Positions 41,918-50,385 are shown, counted from the first letter of the stretch. The stretch: 64,000 nucleotides of DNA from an archaeon (GCA_902812495.1 CADDZR010000008.1:1-64000), one strand, 5' to 3'. Translations and numbers: made by a program. Notes: generated by a model from the letters alone, not told the origin.

Positions 41918-43075
41918 ATGGAAGATTTTCTTGACATAAGAATAGATGAGCAACACCTTGAACTCAGAAAGTGGGCAAGAGACTTTGCAGAAAGGGAAAT
42001 AGTTCCGATTGCTGACAAAATAGACAGGGAGGACCAGTATCCCAGAGAGCTTGCAAGGAAGATGGGAGAATATGGGTTGCTTGGCCTTAGCCTCCCTCAG
42101 GAGTATGGCGGTCTAGGTCTAGATATGCTCTCCTCTGTTATTGTCGGGGAGGAGGTCGCGAAGGCAAGCCTATCGGCTGGCTTCATACTCGGTGTCCAGA
42201 ACGGGCTGATAGGTAACCTTCTTGCGAAGTTTGGTTCAAAAGAGCAGAAAGAAAAGTACCTTCCAAGGTTGATTAGGGGAGAGATAATTGGCTCCTACGG
42301 CTTAACTGAACCTGGAGCAGGTTCTGACGCAGCATCTATATCCACCACAGCAAGGAAAGAAGGTGAGAACTACGTTATAAACGGCTCAAAGATATGGATA
42401 ACACAGGGTGCTGTCTGCGACGTACTTGGTTTCTTCGCAAGGACTGGGAAGAAGGAGGACAAGGCAGCAGGCATAAGTGCTTTCATTGTCGAGAAGGGTA
42501 CAGAGGGTTTCAGGGTTGGTCAGAGGCTAGAGGTCATGGGTGCAAGGGGAACTGGGACAGCTGAGCTTGTATTCGAGAATCTAAAGCTACCGAAGGAGAA
42601 CATGATAGGGTCAGAAGGCGATGGCTTCCTTATTGCTATGTCTATACTCAGCGAATCAAGGATTGGGACTGCTGCAGCTGCCGTAGGAATTGCAGAAGCA
42701 GCTTTTGAAGCTGCTCTTTCATATTCTAAGAAGAGGAGCATCTTTGACAGACCACTTTCAAGTTTTGAGTCAATACGTTTCCTACTTGCTGACATGGCAA
42801 CAAGGATAAGGGCATCAAAGCTTCTTACTTACAATGCTGCATACCTACACTCGCAGGGAAAGGAATTCATGAAAGAGGCCTCGATGGCAAAGTACTATGC
42901 AAGCGAAACAGCTGTATGGGTATGCGAGAGGGCAATACAGATACATGGAGGTTACGGTGTGAGCAAGCTACTTCCTTTGGAAAGGTATTTTAGGGACGCA
43001 AAGATCTTGGACATTGTGGAGGGGACATCAGAGGTGCAAAGATATATTCTCTCTAGGGAGTTGTTAAGCAGTTGA
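41918..43075 (+). CDS. Acyl-CoA dehydrogenase
   Basis: FAD-dependent dehydrogenase of 385 residues forming the 2,3-double bond in acyl-CoA. Family blocks are YGLTEPGAGSDAAS (substrate/FAD region), ITQGAVCDV and the catalytic glutamate in DIVEGTSEVQRYI near the C-terminus. I start it at ATG 41918, 28 bp from AATTAATT; a TTG four codons upstream is also open. The stop overlaps the thiolase start (TTGA). It acts before the hydratase/dehydrogenase fusion. No ETF genes are in the window. Confidence 0.95.
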   Translation: MEDFLDIRIDEQHLELRKWARDFAEREIVPIADKIDREDQYPRELARKMGEYGLLGLSLPQEYGGLGLDMLSSVIVGEEVAKASLSAGFILGVQNGLIGNLLAKFGSKEQKEKYLPRLIRGEIIGSYGLTEPGAGSDAASISTTARKEGENYVINGSKIWITQGAVCDVLGFFARTGKKEDKAAGISAFIVEKGTEGFRVGQRLEVMGARGTGTAELVFENLKLPKENMIGSEGDGFLIAMSILSESRIGTAAAAVGIAEAAFEAALSYSKKRSIFDRPLSSFESIRFLLADMATRIRASKLLTYNAAYLHSQGKEFMKEASMAKYYASETAVWVCERAIQIHGGYGVSKLLPLERYFRDAKILDIVEGTSEVQRYILSRELLSS

Positions 43076-44241
43076 GTAGGAACGTTGCTGTTGTTGGAAT
43101 AGGTCACTCAAGGTTTGGAAGGAGGACAGACGTTAACATAGCGGAACTTGCTTTCGAATCAATAAAGCAGGCATTAGAGGACGCAGGAATCGATAGGAAG
43201 GACGTTGGATTTGTAACCGTAGGGAGCGCTGGTGGTTGGTACGAGGAAGCTCTGCCTGCTGTTGTAATAAACGAGTACTCTGGCTTTAAGTCTGTTGGTA
43301 CAATGAGGGTTGAGGCAGCTTGTGCCTCAGGAAGCGCTGCTGTTAAGGTTGCGAGGGATATGATAGCAAGTGGCGAGACAGACATAGCACTGGCTGTAGG
43401 CGTGGAGAAGATGTCGGAGGTTGACACACTTACATCAGTTGAGCTGATAGGCAGAGCAGGATCTTACATGTGGGAGTTTGAAAACTACGGTATGACATTC
43501 CCTGCATACTATGCACTATACGCTGTAGCACACATGAATAGATTCGGGACAACAACAGAGGACCTAGCAAGGGTTGCTGTCAAGGCACATAAATACGGTG
43601 CAATGAACCCCCTTGCGCAGTTTCAGAGAGATATAACTGTTGAGAAGGTTCTTACCTCGCAAGTAGTTGCGTGGCCTCTCAAGCTTTACGACTCATGCCC
43701 TTTAACTGATGGCTCTGCGGCAGTTGTCCTTGCATCAGAGGAAGTTGCTAGAAAGCTGACAGACACACCTATATGGATAAGGGGTATAGGTTACTCTTCA
43801 GATTCAGCAAACCTAAGCAAAAGGGATGATTACATTGGGCTGAGAGCAAGTGTTGAGGCAGCCCAGAGAGCTTACTCGTCTTCAAAAGTAGGACCTGAAA
43901 AGATAGATGTGGCAACATGTCACGACTGTTTCACCATAGCTGAAATAATGGCATACGAGGACCTAGGCTTCTGCAGGAAGGGAGAGGGAGCAACCCTGAT
44001 CAGGGAGGGGCAGACAGAGATAGGAGGTAAGATACCTGTTAACCTTGACGGCGGGCTAAAGGCAAAAGGCCATCCGATAGGTGCGACAGGCGTATCTATG
44101 ATTGTTGAGATAACAAAGCAGCTCAGGAACGAGGCAGGTAGGAGGCAGGCAAGCATAAAGAACGGCTTTGGTCTCGCACACAACGTTGGAGGAACAGGGC
44201 ACTATGCGTATGTAACAATACTTTCGAGGGATGCTACATGA
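43072..44241 (+). CDS. Thiolase, SCP2/archaeal acetyl-CoA acetyltransferase type
   Basis: Thiolase-fold enzyme of 389 residues. The nucleophilic cysteine is in EAACASGSAAV and the histidine in KGHPIGATG. The C-terminal motif is AHNVGGTGHYAYV, without the second Cys of ordinary thiolases; this is the SCP2-thiolase pattern also seen in archaeal acetyl-CoA acetyltransferases. The TTG start overlaps the dehydrogenase stop, and the end overlaps the DUF35 gene (ATGA). It could cleave 3-oxoacyl-CoA or make acetoacetyl-CoA for the mevalonate route. Confidence 0.93.
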   Translation: MSRNVAVVGIGHSRFGRRTDVNIAELAFESIKQALEDAGIDRKDVGFVTVGSAGGWYEEALPAVVINEYSGFKSVGTMRVEAACASGSAAVKVARDMIASGETDIALAVGVEKMSEVDTLTSVELIGRAGSYMWEFENYGMTFPAYYALYAVAHMNRFGTTTEDLARVAVKAHKYGAMNPLAQFQRDITVEKVLTSQVVAWPLKLYDSCPLTDGSAAVVLASEEVARKLTDTPIWIRGIGYSSDSANLSKRDDYIGLRASVEAAQRAYSSSKVGPEKIDVATCHDCFTIAEIMAYEDLGFCRKGEGATLIREGQTEIGGKIPVNLDGGLKAKGHPIGATGVSMIVEITKQLRNEAGRRQASIKNGFGLAHNVGGTGHYAYVTILSRDAT

Positions 44242-44678
44242 GTTCAGACCCTGTCCTTCACTCTAGAAGGTCGCTTACTCTTAGATTCGATATACCGATA
44301 TCACACACTAGGGAGTTCTGGGATGGATTAAAAGAAGGCAAGTTTCTGGTTACAAGATGTAAGAAGTGCGGTAATATCTCTTTTCCTCCACAGTCAGACT
44401 GCCCCAGATGCATGAGTAACGAGCATGAGTGGGTTGAACTCAAGAGAGAAGGAAAGCTACTCACATACACCCTTGTTCAGGTAACACCTGCAAGTTTTGT
44501 CGACAACGACCCGTACATTGTTGCAATAGCGGAGTTTCAGGGTGGAATAAAGATACTTGCATGGCTGGAGGGAGCAAAGCTCGACAAGATTGGGCCAGGA
44601 ATTCAGGTAAGACTTGAAACAAGGGTAAGTAAAGAGGGCAACCCGTACTACGTCTTCACATTACCACAATCTCTCTAG
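44238..44678 (+). CDS. DUF35 OB-fold/zinc-ribbon acyl-CoA-binding protein
   Basis: Protein of 146 residues: a rubredoxin-like zinc ribbon (CKKCGNISFPPQSDCPRC, four Cys) followed by an OB fold (GKLLTYTLVQVTPASF). DUF35 proteins bridge thiolase and HMG-CoA synthase in archaea and channel acyl-CoA. The four-base overlap with the thiolase gene makes a complex with that enzyme likely. No HMG-CoA synthase is encoded nearby, which favours a catabolic role here. Confidence 0.92.
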   Translation: MSSDPVLHSRRSLTLRFDIPISHTREFWDGLKEGKFLVTRCKKCGNISFPPQSDCPRCMSNEHEWVELKREGKLLTYTLVQVTPASFVDNDPYIVAIAEFQGGIKILAWLEGAKLDKIGPGIQVRLETRVSKEGNPYYVFTLPQSL

Positions 44679-45052
44679 AAGTCCTTTGGGACATTCTTTA
44701 TAACTTCAGCTATTTTCATGAACCTGTCCTTGTAAAAGAGAATCTTTGTTATTGAGCCCTTGAATTTCAGTTGCCCCTTTAACACAGCAGACTGTATATC
44801 TGTCTCACCCCTTGCTATCTTGCACCACGAATCGTAACTTCCCTTGAATGTGAACTCTGCTTCAGGCTCCCCCTGGACTTTTGTTATAGACGTGTTACCG
44901 TTATTCACAGATATTAGGTAAGACTCACTCTTATCTTCAACAACAATAAGGATAGTAGAGTTTATTCCCTTTGTGCTCTCCTTCCATCCTGGGTCCTCAG
45001 AAAGTGCTTTCTGCACATCCGAGAAGAACTCCTCACTCATGAACCTTGCCAT
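44675..45052 (-). CDS. SCP2 sterol-carrier-domain protein
   Basis: Single-domain lipid-binding protein of 125 residues. The SCP2 pattern is clear: SYLISVNNGNTSITKVQGEPEAEFTFKGSYDSWCKIARGETD, then AVLKGQLKFKGSI. Such domains bind fatty acyl chains or acyl-CoA. It is convergent with the DUF35 gene (four-base overlap). In eukaryotes an SCP2 domain is fused to a thiolase (SCPx); here the two are separate neighbours. An internal Met5 is an alternative start. The start overlaps the pop5 end. Confidence 0.9.
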   Translation of the reverse strand: MARFMSEEFFSDVQKALSEDPGWKESTKGINSTILIVVEDKSESYLISVNNGNTSITKVQGEPEAEFTFKGSYDSWCKIARGETDIQSAVLKGQLKFKGSITKILFYKDRFMKIAEVIKNVPKDF

Positions 45053-45275
45053 GAACAGTAGCCTTGTTTATCCTTCTTTTGAGCTTAGCTATAGTTCCGG
45101 AGAGGGCAACTGTCTTTATTTCAAAACTTGAAAGCCTGAACTTACCCTCCATCTTTATCTTCTCTGCAAGCCTGCCGTCAACCCTCAAAGCAAAGTAACA
45201 GTTTCCAAGCAGAATGATTTTCTTAGCTCCAAATAGTTCCTTTATTCCTTGGGAAACCTCCCAGACATTCTCCAT
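45033..45275 (-). CDS. rnp2: RNase P protein subunit Pop5 (Rnp2), 5' end without start codon
   Basis: The C-terminal ALSGTIAKLKRRI matches the GVSGTIKRLKRK end of archaeal Pop5, a protein of RNase P, which matures tRNA 5' ends. The ATG at 45275 (GGAG five bases before) gives only 80 residues. In the same frame, upstream of this ATG, the DNA encodes DRKRYLLLRVEGAG, matching the conserved first strand of Pop5 (NRYIAFEI in Pyrococcus). This frame has no ATG, GTG or TTG before its stop at 45333. The full protein may be made by a +1 shift from the upstream DUF54 gene, or the DNA has an indel. DUF54 and Pop5 genes are neighbours in other archaea too. Confidence 0.72.
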   Translation of the reverse strand: MENVWEVSQGIKELFGAKKIILLGNCYFALRVDGRLAEKIKMEGKFRLSSFEIKTVALSGTIAKLKRRINKATVHGKVHE

Positions 45276-45312
45276 TCCAGCTCCTTCAACGCGGAGAAGG
45301 AGGTACCTTTTC

Positions 45313-45750
45313 CTATCTTTTTTCGAGGTAGATCATTCTCCTGTAGAACTCTTCTTCCGAGCCCTTAACAAGATAGAGCCTAGGCTTTACCTTTATTCTG
45401 ACTGCGTCAGACTCGGACAGCTCTATTCTTCCACGAACTATCTCCTGCTTGTCAAGCCTAATATAGAGTGAGAAGTGCTCATCGATGTACATAGATATCC
45501 CATCAGTTATACTTCTCTTTACTTTCTCTGGCATACTATCAAAAATCTTCCTGAAAGTTTTGTACGCTTCTTCTCCTGTTATGTGGTAAACAACCCTTGT
45601 TATCTCGTTGCCGAAATGCCCCTCCATCCTCTGCACCTCTGGCTCTATTCCTATCCCAAGTATGCTCGAGACAGCACTCCTTATCCTTGCCTCATCCTCT
45701 GTGGCATGTGCTATGTATGCGACCTCAACGGACCTTATCTGGCTCTTCAT
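45313..45750 (-). CDS. DUF54 (COG1325) RNA-binding protein, exosome-linked family
   Basis: Protein of 145 residues. Motifs include VEVAYIAHATEDEARIRSAV and the central EGHFGNEITRVVYHI, the signature of the DUF54/COG1325 family, which sits beside L15e and RNase P genes in many archaea. It ends LEKR-stop, where the DNA reads GAA AAA AGA TAG. Moving the frame by +1 at this point runs straight into the Pop5 coding sequence. Deleting one A from the run of six would fuse the two genes. It is divergent from the gene at 45801. Confidence 0.88.
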   Translation of the reverse strand: MKSQIRSVEVAYIAHATEDEARIRSAVSSILGIGIEPEVQRMEGHFGNEITRVVYHITGEEAYKTFRKIFDSMPEKVKRSITDGISMYIDEHFSLYIRLDKQEIVRGRIELSESDAVRIKVKPRLYLVKGSEEEFYRRMIYLEKR

Positions 45751-45800
45751 CTCTTCCCACTATCAAAAAGCATAACTACATCTCTTTTAACATTCAAAAC

Positions 45801-46322
45801 GTGCCAAAAAAACTTACTGTTGAGAACATATTGCTTGACCAGCTAAAGAGGGAAATGAACATGGACAGGACAACATACTACTATCTAGATGACTGGGACT
45901 CTATAATGCATAGTGTTTACCAGGTTCCAATAGAGCAAGCAGGATACACGAAGAAGGTATCTGAGATGAGGTTCCTTCATGAGATGGTTGACAGGCTTTC
46001 AAAGGAAGATTTTGATAACGTAAAGAGAAGCGAGAGCAGGAAGAAGCAGATGAAGGAAATGAAGGAGAAGAGGAGCATGTACTACAACCTTGTATTTACA
46101 AGGGGTAAGGAAAAGATAGGTTACGGTGCTTTAATTGTCCTAACGAAGGTAGAGAAGGACCCGGAGAGAAGCCAGGGGATTGTGCTAATGGCAAAGATAA
46201 CGCTTATAGACGGAAAGCAGGAAATAGAGTTTGAGAGAGCAAAGTTTGACGACTTCCTAATTGAGGTAAAACCTTACATAAATCTGTTAGGCGACCTTTA
46301 CAGAGAAACGAGAAGACCTTGA
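45801..46322 (+). CDS. Conserved-looking protein of unknown function before kae1
   Basis: Product of 173 residues from GTG 45801, coupled to kae1 by a four-base TTGA overlap. It is rich in charged residues, with a basic helical middle (SESRKKQMKEMKEKRSMYYN) and a beta-rich second half (LVFTRGKEKIGYGALIVLTKVE and IVLMAKITLIDG). An open frame extends upstream to 45597 but it lies opposite the DUF54 gene and has atypical composition, so I reject that extension. No family recognised. Coupling with Kae1 hints at a role with KEOPS or translation. Confidence 0.8.
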   Translation: MPKKLTVENILLDQLKREMNMDRTTYYYLDDWDSIMHSVYQVPIEQAGYTKKVSEMRFLHEMVDRLSKEDFDNVKRSESRKKQMKEMKEKRSMYYNLVFTRGKEKIGYGALIVLTKVEKDPERSQGIVLMAKITLIDGKQEIEFERAKFDDFLIEVKPYINLLGDLYRETRRP

Positions 46323-47338
46323 CAGGTTACTTCGTTGGAATAGAGAGCACTGCCCATACCTTCTCCTCTTCAGTTGTTTCCTCCTCCGGCAAAGTACTTT
46401 CAAATATAAAGAGTGTTTACAGGGCTGAGGAGGGGCATGGTATTCATCCATTTAAGGCTGCAGAGCATCACAGGATGAATGCAGTAAGTGTCGTGCTCTC
46501 TTCATTCAAAGAAGCTTCTGTGGAGCCGAGAGTTGTAGAGGCAATTGGTTATTCCATGGGACCAGGACTTGGCCCCTGCCTCAGGGTTGGGGCTGTTGTT
46601 GCTAGGACACTCTCCCTCGCCCTAGACAGGCCATTAGTACCTGTTAACCACGCTGTCGGGCATATTGAGCTTGGGTGCCTTCTTACTGGTGCAAAAGACC
46701 CCCTAGTTCTTCTTGTTTCAGGGGGCCATACGATGTTACTTCAATTTTCCTCGAGCAGATGGAGGGTAATAGGGGAGACGCTAGATATAACACTTGGCCA
46801 GCTTCTTGACCAGTTTGGAAGGCATGCAGGACTCAGCTCTCCATGTGGCTCCATAATAGAGGAAGCAGCATCGAGGTCAAGCAAGTATATTCAACTCCCA
46901 TACAGCGTCAAGGGTAACGACGTTTCTTTTTCAGGCCTCCTGACAGAGGCAAAGAAGCTTTACGACATGGGGGAAAGGTTTGAGGACATATGCTTCTCCC
47001 TTCAAGAGACTGCCTTTGCAATGATAGCGGAAGCAACTGAGAGGGCGCTTGCCCTAACAGAGAAAAAGGAGCTGCTTGTTGTTGGAGGTGTTGCAGCAAA
47101 CAGAAGGCTCTCCGAGATGCTCAAGACGATATGCGTCAGGCACGGCGCAAGTTTCCTTCCAGTTCCTCCAGAATACAGTGGTGACTGCGGTGCACAGATA
47201 GCTTGGACAGCCTACCTCCACTACACTTCAGGTTTTTCTGTAGATGCAAGCGAGGCAACAGTAAGACAATCATGGAGGCTCGATTCCGTTGATATACCAT
47301 GGAGGTCTCAGGCTAATCCAGAGAGGAGCAGAGGCTGA
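46319..47338 (+). CDS. kae1: KEOPS subunit Kae1, tRNA threonylcarbamoyltransferase
   Basis: Catalytic subunit that adds the threonylcarbamoyl group to adenosine 37 of ANN-decoding tRNAs (t6A). The 339-residue ASKHA-fold protein has IESTAHTFSSSVV, the metal histidines in AEHHRMNA, the phosphate motif VSGGHTMLL and GGVAANRRL. The TTG start overlaps the previous stop. The 3' end overlaps bud32 by 50 bp; in some archaea these two are one fused gene, here they are separate frames. Confidence 0.96.
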   Translation: MTGYFVGIESTAHTFSSSVVSSSGKVLSNIKSVYRAEEGHGIHPFKAAEHHRMNAVSVVLSSFKEASVEPRVVEAIGYSMGPGLGPCLRVGAVVARTLSLALDRPLVPVNHAVGHIELGCLLTGAKDPLVLLVSGGHTMLLQFSSSRWRVIGETLDITLGQLLDQFGRHAGLSSPCGSIIEEAASRSSKYIQLPYSVKGNDVSFSGLLTEAKKLYDMGERFEDICFSLQETAFAMIAEATERALALTEKKELLVVGGVAANRRLSEMLKTICVRHGASFLPVPPEYSGDCGAQIAWTAYLHYTSGFSVDASEATVRQSWRLDSVDIPWRSQANPERSRG

Positions 47339-47933
47339 CATCTACCTGGGCAGATGGTGCGGGCAGGAGGCTATATACAAGGTAAGGAAGAGCCTCCCCT
47401 ACAGGAATGAATCTTTAGACAGGGCAATAAGACTGCAGAGAACTATCAGGGAAGCAACAGTTATGAACAGGGTAAAGAGCGCAGGTGTAAGGTCGCCTTA
47501 CATCTTTTACCTAGACCCGAAAAATACGTACATTGTAATGGAATACATAAGGGGCAGGAGGCTAAAGGATTTACTTCTAGCTGGAGGAGTAAGGGAAGAA
47601 GTACTTGTGGAGCTAGGCAGGGTTCTTGGAAGGATGCATTCAGCAAATGTTATACATGGCGATCTTACAACATCAAATGTAATTGTGGAATCAAACAAAC
47701 TCGCAATTATAGACTTTGGCCTCTCTTACTTCTCTACTAGAATAGAGGATATGGCAACCGACATGAGGCTTGTCAAGGAGGTAATGTCTAGTGTTCACTC
47801 ATCCCTCTTCCCAAGATGCTTCGAACTTCTAGTATCTGGATACGAGCAGGTTCTTGGTATCGAGAGGTCTAGACAGGTTAAGCTTCAGCTCTCTGCCATA
47901 GAAAGGAGGGGGAGGTATGCAAAGGTCGAGTAA
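47289..47933 (+). CDS. bud32: KEOPS subunit Bud32, atypical kinase/ATPase
   Basis: Small kinase-fold protein of 214 residues that supports Kae1 in t6A synthesis. Minimal kinase motifs are present: RGAEADIYLG glycine-loop equivalent, the lysine in YKVRKSLPYR, IVMEYIRG hinge, VIHGDLTTSNVIV catalytic loop and IIDFGLS. The TTG at 47289, inside kae1, is the only ordinary start codon ahead of the conserved region. The 3' end overlaps the XTPase gene. Confidence 0.95.
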   Translation: MIYHGGLRLIQRGAEADIYLGRWCGQEAIYKVRKSLPYRNESLDRAIRLQRTIREATVMNRVKSAGVRSPYIFYLDPKNTYIVMEYIRGRRLKDLLLAGGVREEVLVELGRVLGRMHSANVIHGDLTTSNVIVESNKLAIIDFGLSYFSTRIEDMATDMRLVKEVMSSVHSSLFPRCFELLVSGYEQVLGIERSRQVKLQLSAIERRGRYAKVE

Positions 47934-48492
47934 TATTCTATTTGTAACGACAAACGAAGATAAGTTCAAGGAAGTGAGTTTCGTTCTCTCCAAGATTGGA
48001 ATAGTTGTTGATTGGTTAAAGGATGAAAAGGAAGAGATACAGTCGGAAGATACGTCGGAGATAGTTTCGAGGGCGGGAGATATGATGTATAGAAAGTATG
48101 CTGTGCCTCTGATTGTAGAGGATACTGGCCTTTTTGTTCGCTCACTCAGAGGTTTTCCTGGTTGCTTTGCATCCTACGCCTACAAGACAATAGGAATACA
48201 GGGATTGCTAAAGCTCCTTGAGGGGAAGGGGAGGGAAGCATATTTTGTCTCATCCATATGCTATGTCCAAGGCTCTTTGAAGAAGGTATTTACGGGAAGG
48301 CTTGAAGGAAGGATAGCGGAGAGGGAAGCAGGTTCAGGCGGCTTCGGATTTGACCCTGTTTTTGTGCCAAACGGTATGAGCAAGACACTAGCAGAGCTCA
48401 CACTCGAGGAAAAATGTGCTATATCACACAGGGCAAAGGCAGCAACCCTCTTCGGAGAATGGTTTAAGATGGGCAACATTTATGAGCAATGA
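47917..48492 (+). CDS. rdgB: XTP/dITP diphosphatase (HAM1/RdgB family)
   Basis: House-cleaning enzyme of 191 residues hydrolysing non-canonical purine nucleoside triphosphates. Family blocks are FVTTNEDKFKEVSFVL at the N-terminus, VEDTGLFVRSLRGFPG in the centre, GGFGFDPVFVP and SHRAKA at the C-terminus. The ATG overlaps the bud32 end by 17 bp, preceded by AGGGGGAGG within bud32, a strong ribosome-binding site. Confidence 0.95.
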   Translation: MQRSSNILFVTTNEDKFKEVSFVLSKIGIVVDWLKDEKEEIQSEDTSEIVSRAGDMMYRKYAVPLIVEDTGLFVRSLRGFPGCFASYAYKTIGIQGLLKLLEGKGREAYFVSSICYVQGSLKKVFTGRLEGRIAEREAGSGGFGFDPVFVPNGMSKTLAELTLEEKCAISHRAKAATLFGEWFKMGNIYEQ

Positions 48493-48510
48493 GAAAGGGT
48501 AGGTAACATC

Positions 48511-48960
48511 TTGGCAAGGATACATTCTCACAGACATGGGAAATCACACCAGACAAGACCACCAAGTAAAAGACTACCACCCTGGGTTGCATACAGTCCA
48601 GAGGAGATAGAGGCACTAATAACAAAGCTAGGGAAGGAGGGGCACACCGCGAGCGAGATAGGTATGGTGCTGAGGGATGAGTATGGTATACCCCTCGTTA
48701 AGCCAATCCTTAACAAATCAATAGTCGATGTACTCAAGGAGAAGAAAGTGTATCCTGAGATACCAGAGGACCTCCAGAACCTTATGGAGAGGGCACAGAG
48801 GGTTCAGAAGCACCTACAGGTTCACAGAAGCGACAGGAAGAATGTTCATTCTCTGGAGCTGATTGAGGCAAAGCTTTACAGGCTTATCAAGTATTATAAG
48901 AGAAGGGGATTACTTCCTGAAGACTTTAAGTATGCAACGGTAGTGGCTCAGCTGAAGTAG
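48511..48960 (+). CDS. rpsO: Ribosomal protein S15
   Basis: Small-subunit ribosomal protein uS15 of the archaeal/eukaryotic (S13e) type, 149 residues. It has the N-terminal extension HSHRHGKSHQTRPPSK and the 16S-rRNA-binding core HRSDRKNVHSLELIEAKLYRL. The start is TTG 48511 with AGGT upstream. It lies in a compact same-strand run, three bases before the DHH nuclease gene. Confidence 0.96.
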   Translation: MARIHSHRHGKSHQTRPPSKRLPPWVAYSPEEIEALITKLGKEGHTASEIGMVLRDEYGIPLVKPILNKSIVDVLKEKKVYPEIPEDLQNLMERAQRVQKHLQVHRSDRKNVHSLELIEAKLYRLIKYYKRRGLLPEDFKYATVVAQLK

Positions 48961-48963
48961 TTT

Positions 48964-50385
48964 ATGGAGCATAGGCAAGTATTCAAGGAATTTGCGGATA
49001 TAATTGAGGAGAGGGTTGAAAAGAGAAGTAAGATACTTGTCGCGTCCCATCTAGATGCAGACGGTCTTGCAAGCGGTTCGATATTGTTTGAAGCTTGCAG
49101 GAGGCTTGGAGCAAACGTAACATTAAGGATATACCCGGAACTGGACGGGAGGGCTGTTGAGGAACTTCGTGGTTCGAGATACGAGTTTTTCATACTCGCG
49201 GACCTTGGTTCTTCAATGATAGCAGAGCTTGATGGCTCATTAAATGACTATATATTGATAGATCATCACGTCATTCAAGAAGCGCATACCCAGAACCCAC
49301 GCGTTCTAAATGCATGGAAGCTTGGACTTGATGGAGGAAGAGATGCATGCTCCTCAACTCTTGCATACTTTCTTGCAAAGGAACTTGACCACAGGAACGT
49401 CGACCTCTCACCACTTGCTGTTGTAGGTTCGGTTGCAGATAGACAGGACTGCGGTCCAAAGCACTCTCTGATAGAGCTTAACAGGCTGGCACTCTCGGAT
49501 GCAATGAAAGCAGGGCATGTCAGCGTTGTTGAGGACTTGCTCCTTCCCGGGAGGGAGACGAGACCGCTCCACGAATCCCTTTCACTTCTCAACAATCCTT
49601 ACATACCTGGTCTTTCTGGAAATAAGGACGCTGCATATTCAGCTCTCATGAAGGCTGAAATAAACCTAAAGGTCTCGGGCGCATGGAGGACACTATCAGA
49701 GCTTACAAAGGAAGAGAAGTCAAAGGTCGTTGAGATAATACTTTCTTCCATACCCCCTTCTCAGAGATTCACAGTTGAACAGCTTATTGGTGAGATCTAT
49801 TTAATCGAGCTCGAAGACAGCCTCAGTCCTTTAAGGGATGCTAGGGAGTACGCGACCTTGTTGAATGCATGCGGAAGGATGGGGAAACAGGACATAGGTG
49901 TATCTGTCTGCCTTGGTAACAGAGATAGATACCTTGCTGAGGCCATGAAGACACTCTCGGAATACAGATTTAACATAAACAGAATAATGCAGTCCCTTGT
50001 TGTAGAAACGTCAAGGATTTCGATAAAGGACTCTGTTGCAATTCTCAACGGAAGAGAGCTAATACCAGACAAACTCCTCGGTCCAGTGACCTCGATAGTT
50101 GTTTCCTCTCCTGACTATAGGGACAAGGTTGTTGTTGCACTCACAAATTCTGGAGAGAAAGAGGTCAAGGTTTCAGCAAGGGTTGGAGAAAGCTTTGGGA
50201 GCGTGCTTAATCTAGGTGCAATAATGGATGAGGTAGCAAGAAAATTTGGAGGTACTGGAGGGGGGCATTCAATGGCTGCGGGTGCAAAGATACCATCAGA
50301 ATTTTCGGAAAGTTTTGCAAATCAGGTTGCAGAGAAGGTCTTAAATGAGAGCAGAGCTAAAATTGAGAATAAAGTGCAGAAGTAG
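48964..50385 (+). CDS. DHH-family nuclease, RecJ/GAN (Cdc45-like)
   Basis: Phosphoesterase of 473 residues with intact DHH motifs: HLDADGLASG, ADLGSS, IDHH and SVADRQD, and a C-terminal DHHA1 domain with GGTGGGHSMAAGA. Archaeal members (GAN) are 5'-3' exonucleases that bind GINS and relate to eukaryotic Cdc45. Because the metal-binding residues are kept, this copy should be catalytically active. Together with Gins23 and MCM at the left end of the window it supplies parts of a CMG-like complex. The 3' end overlaps pcc1 by 41 bp. Confidence 0.9.
   Translation: MEHRQVFKEFADIIEERVEKRSKILVASHLDADGLASGSILFEACRRLGANVTLRIYPELDGRAVEELRGSRYEFFILADLGSSMIAELDGSLNDYILIDHHVIQEAHTQNPRVLNAWKLGLDGGRDACSSTLAYFLAKELDHRNVDLSPLAVVGSVADRQDCGPKHSLIELNRLALSDAMKAGHVSVVEDLLLPGRETRPLHESLSLLNNPYIPGLSGNKDAAYSALMKAEINLKVSGAWRTLSELTKEEKSKVVEIILSSIPPSQRFTVEQLIGEIYLIELEDSLSPLRDAREYATLLNACGRMGKQDIGVSVCLGNRDRYLAEAMKTLSEYRFNINRIMQSLVVETSRISIKDSVAILNGRELIPDKLLGPVTSIVVSSPDYRDKVVVALTNSGEKEVKVSARVGESFGSVLNLGAIMDEVARKFGGTGGGHSMAAGAKIPSEFSESFANQVAEKVLNESRAKIENKVQK

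Noticed and set aside
45597-45800. N-terminal extension of the gene before kae1
   Set aside because: It is antisense to the DUF54 gene, Ser/Pro/His-rich, and is followed by a GTG in a better context at 45801.
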